Source of the DNA: Tetrahymena elliotti 4EA
Taxonomy: Eukaryota; Ciliophora; Oligohymenophorea; Hymenostomatida; Tetrahymenidae
Assembly: GCA_000231825.2 (NCBI GenBank)
Contig: JH720307.1
Coordinates: 432,389-496,388, forward strand
Direction: 5' to 3'
Length of the DNA stretch: 64,000 nt
Position 1 is the stretch's first letter; every line of letters starts with the position of its first letter. A program made the translations under genes and the position numbers. Under the pieces are notes generated by a model. It had not been told where the DNA came from and did no database searches. It saw only the letters and a program-made list of their open reading frames with translations. Below, piece after piece: positions 51,584-62,300 of this stretch.

Positions 51584-52554
51584 TTTTTTTGAATTTAAAT
51601 GCTACTTTTTCTAATAATTATATTCTTCTGTGCTTTTATTTTTTGTTTGCTTAATAGCTTTTTGTAGTAATTATAAATATAAAAAATAATTTGTCAGTGT
51701 GAATATTGATTAATTTATTAATAACAATAAAAAATATGTTTCTTTTAATTTCAATAAATTATTAGATAGATATGCACTGAGCTCAGTTTTTCCATTTAAA
51801 ATGAGTAAAAATAAATTGATGTTGATCAATAAATATTTTGCTTTTCAAATTTTTATTTCTTATCTTAGATAATTTTATTTGAAGAAAAAGGATTTTTCAT
51901 CAAAACTATAAATCATCATAATATAATTTTTATTTATTCAAAGAAAAACGTTTATGAGTATCCAAAGATATTTTTCAAACATGTTTTACTAATTAATAGA
52001 TTATTAATAATTATATATTATAAGAAATATTTTAGTAAATCTACAAAATTACTTATTCTTATTAACTAATTTTTATTATACCAAAATCTTTATTAATATT
52101 ATTTATTTTAATTTTATTTTGTTAAATATTTAAATTGCCATTTTTTTTCATTAAAAATATCAGTTTTTATTTAATCTCTCATAATATTAATGTAGAATTT
52201 ATCTTTTTTTTGCTTATCTCATGATTTGTCTGCGGTTAAATTATTCTTTATTTTTAAAAACATGATTTTAATATTTTATTTTGTAGTGTCAAAACTAGAA
52301 ATCCTCATAAAAAATTTTTATTTGTGAAAAGGAAAATGTATATGAGATAATAAATATATTTTTTAATCATGACAGATTGGTTGGTTGATGGAATATAAAT
52401 AATTTTACAGTTAAATATATAAGTAGTATTAATTTGTAAATTACAATAAATTTATTTTTATATATTACTAATTGTTTATATTTATAATTTATTTTAATTT
52501 CATTTTGTTAAATATTTCTTTTTTCATTAAAATTATTAGTTTTTATTTGATGTC
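51584..52554. repeat. Intergenic with tandem ~390-400-base units
   Basis: Direct repeats begin with caaaact-type motifs at 51901, 52290 and (partly) 52693, spaced 389 and 403 bases apart. The unit starting at 52290 runs into the real last exon (52555-52636) of the pseudokinase gene. The unit at 51901 carries a decayed copy of that exon (see 52170-52248). Shared stretches include tttattttaatttNattttgttaaatatt and gtctgcNgttaaattattc. Confidence 0.75.
52170..52248 (-). pseudogene. Decayed copy of the terminal LRR exon
   Basis: Read on the minus strand, this gives an intron-like T/A-rich lead followed by KNNLTADKS and then TGA. This parallels the functional exon 9 next door (MNNLTADEIKDLQEKYKFN). 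The downstream sequence keeps matching exon 9 and its 3' flank at nucleotide level, including aaataaaaact and aatatttaacaaaat. An early in-frame stop and small indels show it is not used as coding sequence in this form. Confidence 0.65.
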
Positions 52555-54696
52555 TCAAAATATTAACCTTATAGAGCTGTTGAATTTATATTTTTCTTGT
52601 AAATCTTTTATTTCGTCTGCTGTTAAATTATTCATTCTTTTATTAAAAATAAATGTTTATTATTTAATTCAATAGTTCAATTAATTAAAATTACAAAAAC
52701 TAGAATTCACTCACTGAAATGATCTTTTATTCTATATTTTAAAGATGTTACAAAAATCCATCTACTCCATTAAATGTCAAATTATTTTTTCTATTTAAAT
52801 AATAAAAAATAAATAATTTAAAATTTAAAAATAAAAAGATACCCAAGATACATCCAAACACCAGAAATTTTCATCATATCTAAATCATTTAATAATTTAC
52901 CAAGCCTAATTACACCTTCATCAGAGAGTTAATTTTAACTAAATATTAGTAAACATATTAGAAAAAATATTTTTAATAGTTTAATCATACCCTAGTCCTA
53001 GTTCCAGTTTGCTCAGATAAGGATGTTACATTTTGGTCATAGCTTTAAAAACTTAATAAGCACCTTAATCACCTAATGAATTAATACTTTGAGTAATTTT
53101 AAAATATGATCATATTTATTCTCAAGTATTTTACCTAAAATACATTCTAAATGAAGTCAGTTAAGGAGCTTATATATTTTCAATAATTTCTTTTGCCTTT
53201 TAACCAGCTTCTTCACCTACTAATAGATTCAATCTAAAAAAAATTTTAAATAGCTTCTTCATAAAAAAAATTTTACCCAAAATTTATTTCTAGAATATTT
53301 AAGTTGTTGAAGGTTATTTATTTAAATATTTAAGTAAAATAATCTAATCCTGAATTGGTTAAGGCATTTTTTCTATTTAAATTTATTGATAAACATTTTT
53401 TATTTTTTTTAATAAATTTACTAGATTTTAAAATGCATTTGAGTGACACTGTCTAATTTTAGCTTTGGAATAAGAGATAACAACTTCTCTCCTAGTGATG
53501 GACCTAATAAAAGAGACCTATATTTTTTTAATAAAATAAATTTAATTTTTTTCATAAAAAAATTTAGCTACTATAATTCAATATGAATCTTGTGTATGTT
53601 TTCTTTTTAAGATTTTCTAATTTAATATTCTTTATAATCTAATTCCTTCTAATTAGTAATTTATATTATTTCAGCCTATTAATCATTTTTAAACAAAATT
53701 AATATATTTTTAGAAAATTTATTGTTTTACCTTTAGATTAAATTTGCATAATAGTGTATTTACAGCTCCGATTGATATTCTATGTTTAGGTAATACTTCT
53801 AAGAGGCCAAAAAAGAAAACTCCATAATCCTCACCATTCTACAAAAGTAAAGCTTAAGCATCTCTGTATTATTTATTTTTTATATTTTTTAAAAAGGTTT
53901 CAGCATAATCTTAATTATCAGCAAGTGCTAGATAACCTAGCACCACACCCATACTCCATGTGTCAGCTTTTTTGAAATCATCAAATACTGTAGGCATTTC
54001 TAATTTATCCTAAACACCAGCTTCTATTAACTTTAAATTATTTATCTCTGGCTCATACTCAGGTGCCCTAAATACTAAATTTTCAGGATTTATAAGGCTT
54101 TGGTAGTAGAGTGATCTATTTAAGGCAAAATCAGTGATCTTTGCTTATTGTGTATTCTTATTCACAAGAATATTATTCAAGCAAATATTTCCATGATATG
54201 TATCAATCGATTTATCTAAAAAGGCAAAAGCTGCAACTATGCTTGAAATGATTTTCCTCTTATTTTAAGTAATTTCAGCTTTGAAATCTGTTATTTTATT
54301 TTGATATTCATATATTATAGCTAAAGAATCTTTCCACTAGTAAATATCTATTAATTTATTAATGTAGAACTCTCCTTAACTTTCTATCTTTTTATGAACT
54401 TGTATATCCTCTCTTATTAAGTTTATTTACTATTATGATAGATTGACATAGCATTTCATTAAATATTTCTTATCTTGCTTTTGTGAGTTTTCTTCTTGGG
54501 TATTCACTTCATCCTAGTTACCTCCTGATTAAACATCCTATTAATTCATTTATCTAGGAGTTGCTGTCTCTTTTACTTTGCTCCAACGCTACACAATATA
54601 AGAATTATTAACAAGCTAACATACTACTTTATATTCATCCTAAACATTCTTTCCTGTTTCTTTCTAACTACTTGATTTACTTTGGCAAACACCCAT
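52555..54696 (-). CDS. N-acylated pseudokinase with C-terminal LRR repeats
   Basis: A 576-residue protein. The N-terminus MGVCQSKSSS fits an N-myristoylation signal with an adjacent palmitoylatable Cys4, implying membrane attachment. Residues ~20-320 have a protein-kinase fold pattern (a possible VAIK-like Lys in KKYLMKC; HGNICLNNILVN at ~168; DFA at ~189; RAPEYEP at ~210). However, HRD is HGN and DFG is DFA, so the catalytic Asp is lost and it is probably a pseudokinase. The C-terminal ~230 residues are ribonuclease-inhibitor-like LRRs (LSDEGVIRLGKLLNDLDMMK; SLGDQGAYQVFKAM). Nine exons: 54696-53731, 53675-53572, 53517-53422, 53372-53277, 53233-53135, 53086-52991, 52938-52843, 52790-52695 and 52636-52555; the total is 577 codons with TGA. 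Exons 3, 4, 6, 7 and 8 are each 96 bases and exon 5 is 99, all in the same phase: one LRR per exon. Confidence 0.85.
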
Positions 54697-55744
54697 ATTT
54701 TATTGTTATTTTTGCAATTAATATCTATCAATCTATCTTATATGTTTCAAATGAAAATATTATTGATATCTTATAAGAAAAATGGTTTTAACAATAGCTA
54801 TTCAATATTTTATCTAAAAATTTGAAGAATTTTATTATCGAAACTATTTGATTCAAAATTCTTCTGCCCTATTATGATGTTGGATACTTCTAACTTTTTC
54901 TTTAAGTAAATTATTAGTTAACTAAATTATTGTTTAATATTTGACTTATTGTTTTTTAGATTAAAATATATTAAATATAGACTTATTATATAATAATAAA
55001 CAAAAAATTTTGTGATGGAATTAATCACTAAGCATTACTATTTTAAACAATTTCACATCTCGCACCTCACATTAGATTAAAATTGATAAAATAAGAACCT
55101 AAATCATTGTAAATATGATTGAATAGTTATAGTAGAATGCAATATTTTCAGTTAATTACTCATTTTGTAATAAACTAGATCTGTACTATTAAAACTTAAT
55201 ATTTTTTTAACTTATAATAATCTGCAAAAAAAAAGTAAACAAATAAAACAATAATCTCCACACAATTAATTCAATCCTATAATTTTTTATTTCAAGAGAA
55301 AATCAACAACCAATAATTGTATTCAATTTATATTTTACAATGCCTGATAAAATGACTTAAAAATCTAAAAAATAAACAATTTATGAAAAAATTTTATTTT
55401 TTATTGTTTGAAAAAATTGCTTTGACTTTTTTTAGTTTTTTGTTTAAAAGTAAAAAAAAACAAAAAGCTTATTTCTATTTTATATTCAACCACGAATAAA
55501 TTAATCATAGAAAGAAAGTGTGAGTAAAACTAGCTAAGACCTCTAATTTTTATATTGGTATGGTTTGCGGCAAATTTTAATTAACTATTTTATTATATTA
55601 AAATAATCAATAATAGTATTGGACTAAGATAAAAAGTAAAACTTAATATAATTCAGACTATTTGCCAATTTTTGATTAAAATAATTTGTGTAAAAATCAA
55701 TTACATTTGTTTACAAAATAATATCAACTATAGAAAAAAGCAAC
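54697..55744. other. Divergent intergenic region
   Basis: About 1 kb between two divergent start codons; it must contain both promoters. It is AT-rich and I recognise no specific element. Confidence 0.6.
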
Positions 55745-58364
55745 ATGTTTGGTAACAGTGCATCATACAACAATATTTTTGGAAATGCAATTTAAGATTC
55801 TCATTAGCGCATTTTTGGTGGTGATAGAATGCTGACCACAAAAGATATTGAGGGTACTTTTATATATAATTCAGCTTTAGCAACAATAGATTATTTCAAA
55901 AACGTTTTTAATTCATTTTTATAAATACATAAAAGGCGCTTAACCTAAAAAATACAATAGACATGTTTGGGGAAATTACCAGGCTAATTAATTCCAAAAT
56001 ATATTAAGCTATGACCCTTAAAAGTAATCAATTTTGTTTTTAATAGTAAATGAATACTTTCTTGCAAATATTTAATCTGATTTCAAATTTAATTTTAAAA
56101 TAATTAACAAATGCAATTAATATATGAAATAGGTCAGTCATTAAAAGTACTATTTTGGGAGACAACGTGTAACCATTAAACAGAGCTATTCCTAATTCTT
56201 CAGGAATGATATTTAGAGATCCATAATACCAATCTCTTACTTAAAAGCTATATACTTAATAAAGTTTAAGATCCCCACAATAAAAACTTGACTAAACTTA
56301 AAGTATTTAGAGCGTAGTGACTCAATCAAATAACAATAGATAATCGAATCCTATTGCTTAAAGTTATTAAGGTTTTAAGAGAGAAAATAACAGTACCCAA
56401 GAAGGGCCATCTCCAGCTACAAAATAAATAAATTTAACCAACTAAAGAATTCCTGGAAGGAGAATCGAACCTCCAAGTCAACTTAAAGAATAAAATATTT
56501 TCTCTCATGCTGACTATGTTAAGTAAATATTTATTTTAATTAAGAATTTATAGAATTTTAATGAATCTAAATATCTTAAGAATTTTTGATACAAATTTTT
56601 AAAATACATGTAAAAAAGTAAATAAATTAATCCCTCTAACATAAAAAATAAAATGAAGGAGTCAAAACAATTTATTTTTAAATGAAAAAAATTTCAATAA
56701 AAAATTAATTTATGAATATTTTATTGTTTAAAAATAATAGTAAATAGCTATCTACTTATGCAAAGCCTATGGTCAATGTTGGTAATTAACCTTAAAGCAT
56801 ACTATCACAGAGTAAATAGAATTTAAATATAGTCTAAAAAGTTGATTAAAGTAAAATTGGGGATAGAAGTCCAAATTTATATGGCTACTAGTCTCTCTAA
56901 GGTTTAAACAATATTTTGAAGACTAACAGATCTCCTGATGCTTACATACCATTTGAACCTACTCCTAAAGAATATTAAAGAGAGTCAATTTCTTCTTATG
57001 CTTTAGGACAAAATAAAGACCCTGCTATTGAAAAATATCTTCAATAAAACAGAGATAGAATTTATGAGTAACCTTCAAAGTCACCTATTTTTTCTCAAAA
57101 TCGTAACTTTGGTCCTGACCATATTCGTAATGGTCCTCTTAGTGCAGAAAATAGATAATCTACATCCTCGTATGAATTTGGTTCATATATTTCTTCAAAG
57201 CTAAGATAAAATTAATAATAAGATTATATCTCACAGAAGTAAAGTATTCCAAATCAAAATGATGCTGTACCTCTCTCTAATAGAATCAATTAAAATGAAT
57301 AGCATGCTTATAATATATAATAGGAGTAATAAGCCATTCCAAATACTTAAAGCATCTAAAATTAGGGTAACATAGAATCTAATAAGAATTTATAAGAAGA
57401 GAGAAACATAGAATCCAATAATAGAATAAATTCTTAGTAGAAGATATTATTGAGACCATAATCTAACACTTAATTATAACTAAGACCTCCTAGTCATAAT
57501 ATTAACAATAACCCATTAACTAAAAGCTTTACTTAGCTAAGAAATGAAGCTATTTCTTCACCAAGCCAGGACTTAATAAGATTGCATTCTGTACTTTCAT
57601 CTAGAGCTAGATTAATGTTGAATTAAAAGTAAAATGAAGCTACAACTAACAGTGAATATGGGCTTTATGCTTAGCCAAACAGATATGGTAAAATTTTTTT
57701 GTTTTTTTAATATTTACTAAGAGTTTATAAAAAATTAAAGATGCTCCGAAAGAAAAGGTACTCTACCAATCAAAAAGAGATAATTTTTTACGTTCCCATT
57801 TAGTAAGGAGCTAATCAGCTGAGGGAAACAGACTTTTGAGAAACGCTGAAGAAGGTAATTAGTAAAGTTAAGAATAATCAGGCTTACTCTCAAGATAACA
57901 AAATAAATATTCATAACTCTATAAATATGGATAATGGGGATTGAAAAATTATAATATAATTGGTAATTATATGAATCCTTACAAGTATGAAGGGAGAAAA
58001 GGAGATCCATTTGCTGATATTAAGTACTTAGGAAAAGCAAATACTAAAATATCGTCTGTTAAAAATTTAAACCCAGAATAGAAAAATGAAATTCCTTTAA
58101 ATCTTGATAAAAATGAAATCTAACAATAACAAGAGCTTAGGAGAAGTGGATATCCAGGTTCACCTGTTGCTGGATTATCAAATTAATATGATGAAACCAA
58201 TAAAAAGTTTAAGTAAAACTCTACATATTTATTATAAAATATTTAAAATTAAAATATATTTATTTAGCGCTCTTTATCACAGTCAAAGAGCTCAAGATCA
58301 ACACTCTGTAAAATATTATGGTGCTAAAGCTCTCAAAAATTTGAGTAATATCAAGTTGTATTGA
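55745..58364 (+). CDS. Gln/Asn/Ser-rich disordered protein
   Basis: I do not recognise the family. Six plus-strand exons (55745-55853, 55936-56023, 56133-56522, 56741-57687, 57741-58212, 58268-58364) join across introns of 82, 109, 218, 53 and 55 bases, for exactly 701 codons including TGA (700 residues). The start MFGNSASYNNIFGNAIQDSH contains short FG/GN motifs. The body is polar and low in complexity, rich in Gln, Asn, Ser, Arg and Pro, with repeated short motifs such as NIESNKN/NIESNNR and RSP/KSP. The last two exons are more ordered (PFADIKYLGKANTKISSVKN; ALYHSQRAQDQHSVKYYGAK). No signal or TM segment is seen. The upstream neighbour is divergent. A scaffold or cytoskeleton-associated role is possible but unproven. 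Confidence 0.8.
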
Positions 58365-59329
58365 TTGATAATAAAATAGATAAAAAAATCTTTGTTAATT
58401 TATTAGTAAAATTTGAAAAACAAATAATAAAATAGGAAATATTAATTTAAAAATTATTTATTTTTATATACCACTAATTCTTTTGTTTTAACAAAATGCT
58501 TTTGCTGAAAATATAATGTTTTACTATCAGATAAGTGTTCTCATAAATTGATAAATTGAGGGCTTCATTAATTAATAACTATTTTCAAAAAAATAATGAA
58601 TTTATGGACTAAAAAATTTTGAAAAGTACCTTAATATATGAGAATCCACAGTATTATATTTTCATGTATTTACCTAATAACAAAAAATATTTATTTAATC
58701 TTTTCAAAACAAAATTCTTTTTTTCAAAATAATAATATTTCTAAATTTTCTATGAATTTCTCTCTTTTTTTTGGGTTGAGAGTATTCAGGATAAAAAACA
58801 AAAATTCTTAGATTTAATCATTTTTAATTGAAAAATAATTCACAAAAATAAATATTAGCATTAATTTCAATCTTAGAAATCGACTTTTCATAACTTTTAT
58901 TCAATAAATCAAACATAAAAAAATATAAAATATAAATTCACAAGACAAAAAATAAAATTATTATCATGTTTAATAAATTTTTATTTAAAATATTATTCTT
59001 ATGATTTTAGTTTTAAGTTAATTTAAAAATAAATAAAAAATAATTAAATTTTTTGATATCTATTTTTCGAGTGATATTTATTTTTAAATGATTATTTTGA
59101 AAGTAAATTTACATAATTATATAGAAGTTTTATCTAAAATATAAAATTAGATAACAGAGTAAAGAATTATTTATTTTATTTAATGATATTCATTTAATAT
59201 TAGGTTATTAAGCTTCAATACTTATAAAAGTTTATTAAGTTTTCAAAATGATAATTTTATAAAAATAATATTTTCTTTGGGATTTTATCTTTTTTTATTT
59301 TATTTGATAAATTTAACAAGATATTTTTC
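58365..59329. other. Convergent intergenic region
   Basis: About 1 kb between the 3' ends of the disordered-protein gene (+) and VPS8 (-). It is AT-rich; no gene is seen. Confidence 0.6.
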
Positions 59330-62300
59330 TCAATCTTAAAAATTAAGTTATTCAGTTCTAGATTCTTAAATATTTTTATCAAAATTTTTCAATTTTTTAA
59401 GTTTCCTATTTTTCTAAAGTTGTTGTTCTTATGCAACTTTTTATTATTAATTTGGTTACTAATTCATATTTTTATTCTTATTTTCTTATTCTTCTTACCA
59501 TTTTTTTCTCTTTTCTTCTTCTACTTGAAGGTATTTTTGATATTTAGAGTTGAGTAACTTTTAATCATCCTTATTTATAATAGCTTTTTAAAAAAGCAAA
59601 ATTATTAAATTTATTTAAAATATTTAATTAATTACTTTATATTAATCTTTTTTGGCTCTCAAAACAAATTAAACACAAGCTTTTATCACAATCTGAACAA
59701 AATGTGTGCTAGCATAAATAATGAGTAAAATCTTTTTAAAGCTCTTTTTTACAAGAAGAGCAAGCATAATTTATTTTAATTCCCTTTTTCTTTAAAAATT
59801 TTTAGTGACAATATGAATAAATTAAATTTTTTACTTGTTATCTGAAAGAAATATTTTCCTTTCTGCAATATTCGAAATAAAGGATATCTCTAGAATATTC
59901 AAATATCTTTTACTCAAAACTGTAGCTTTTAAGGAGAGTCTAAAGAGTTTCATATAATTTTGATTTTTAATTAAAAATTTCTGAAGAGTTAGAGCCCAGC
60001 AAAGGCAATAAATCTTTGTTTTACAAAATAGAAGACAGCTATACATTATGAATTAAAGCTTCAAAAGATTCTTCTTCAAATTTCTTTTAAAATTCTATCA
60101 TTTCTTTGGGAATGCTCTACTCAATTTTTTATATACCCGATATCCAAAAAAACCAACTATTCTTTATTAATAAATATTGATTAGATTTAAAAAGATTAAA
60201 AAAATTTTTTAATTACTTCAGAGTCTTCATCACCTCTTTTGTTGTTCTTGAAAAGAAGTTCAGTACCCTCTGTGAATTCCTTTATGGAATGTAGTTTATC
60301 TTTCCTATTCAAATACCTTTTTATTAAATCTAAATGTATTTCTAATGCTCCTTTTATATTTCCAAAACAGCTTAAAACATATGCTGTTCCTTATAAGTGA
60401 TTGGCATCCTTGAGAATTTACTACACTTCTTCTAAGCTATAAAGTTTAGTTTTAAGTTCATTGACTACCTAATTTAATGATTATTTTTTAATATTAATTT
60501 TAATTTAATAATTTTACTTCAGATGGTTAGAATTTAATTAGGAGCTTCATATACATCAAGTACAAGTAAGTTTCATTTTAAGGAATATTTAGAGATTCTT
60601 CAACTATTTTCTTTCTCTAATCTTATATATACTCAGATAATATTTTAAAGGTAAGCTATTCTTGACCATTTAGAGCTTTAATGATAGCATGGATATCATA
60701 GTTTTATATTTTTTCCAGTAATTCCTTGGTATAATGGTAATTAATTTCTAATAGCTTTGGGAGGTGGATAAATATTTTTTCAATTATTTGAGATTATTTA
60801 TCAGATTATGTATCAAGTAATTCCTTAATAAAACTGAAAACTTTAAATCTAATGTCAACAAATGAAGTTTCCAGATATATTTTAATAGCTTATTCGAAAT
60901 CTCCTTGATAACGATAAATGTAAGAACAAACTTCAACGAAAGGTGAATTCAAAGCTTTTTTTAAGATTTCAGCCAGGTTTAATTTATTTTTGGTGATATG
61001 AGGTTCTATCAATTTGATAATTTATTTGCTTCTATATTCTATTTCAAGTGCCCAGTCTTTGTTTCTGTAAAAATGAGAATTAGGATTTTCTAATAAAAAA
61101 TTAACAGCATCAGTTGATAGGTCTTGATCAATTTGCACATCTTTTTCTTTAACTTCTGCTAAGAGTAAATAGAAATAATTAAAAGTATCTTTTGGTAAAT
61201 ATTTATCACTATTTTCTTAATTAATAACAGATTTTATGTATTTGCAAATTAATGTTTTTAGACTGTCTTTAGATTTTATTACTTCTTAACTTCCATTCTT
61301 ACCAGATTGAGAATTTATGCTTGTTTTATCATCATATTATAGCAATTTTTAGAATTTTTATTTATAATCTTATTCTTTTGTTTTAAGAAATTCACTAGAG
61401 TAGCCTTTAAAAAACATTAAAATATTTTGTAAAGCAAGATCTGGGTCAATTTTTAATATTTTAATTAAATTTCTTTCAAAGAAAATCCATTCAAAAATAC
61501 TGTTGACTGCCTATTTATTAAAGTAGTTATTATCCAATAAATTTAATAAAAACTTACATCTGACCACTAAACATCATCCATTTGTGTATTAGGGAATACT
61601 ATTGAAGAAAGAGATCTTTTTATATACCAAAGAAGTTTATAACCAATCCATTCTTTGGTATTTTATAAACTAATTTATGAACTTTCTAGTGACTTTGAAA
61701 AACTATTACTATTTAGAGAATCTAACTCAGATACCATAAGCTATAGAGGCGCCTTAAAGTTATTCTCAAAATTATTTGAAATAAAAATAGAAGCTGAGAG
61801 TAATTCTAATTTGTTACAGAGTCTTTTTATAAATTTATATTCTAATTACTATTATTTATCAATACTAAATATAAATTTTGCTATTATATCATGTTTATTT
61901 CTTCTATCAAAGTGAGTATAGAATTCTTTAAATACTTCTTCACTTGGCATAAATTTAATATATTCTAGTATTATGTAAGGTTCTAGAGACTAATAAAAAT
62001 TATCTTTAAGCAATTAAATATGTCTAAAGCGATTCAAAAACTCATTAAACATAAATTATATGTTGTCTGTAAATATTAAGTATTTCATGTATTACATAAG
62101 TGCATTGTTTTGCTTAATTAACTCAAAAATATTTTCACAAACCACATCAAAAGGTGGCTGCATGTTTAACTCCTAAATACTTGAAATCATTTTTATCTTA
62201 GAAGGACTATTTTTTATTCTAAAATTTATCATATCTATTAAGTATCTCTCAAAAGATTCTTTCACTTTCCTCGCAATATAAATCTATTGTTAAATTTCAA

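Noticed and set aside
52472..52675. Plus-strand hydrophobic open frame
   Set aside because: Antisense to the last exon and 3' flank of the pseudokinase-LRR gene; its hydrophobicity reflects the reverse complement of Asn/Lys-rich sequence.
52555..52700. Reading straight through the pseudokinase exon 8 donor to a TGA at 52367
   Set aside because: The frame is open but low-complexity. Splicing at 52637-52694 keeps phase and gives a final LRR-like end that is mirrored by the decayed exon copy.
56455..56490. tRNA-like T-arm on the minus strand (ggaggttcgattctcc)
   Set aside because: It lies inside a well-phased coding exon, its stem pairing is imperfect, and no acceptor, D or anticodon arm surrounds it.
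61655..61915. Plus-strand open frame
   Set aside because: Antisense to a long, in-phase VPS8 exon.
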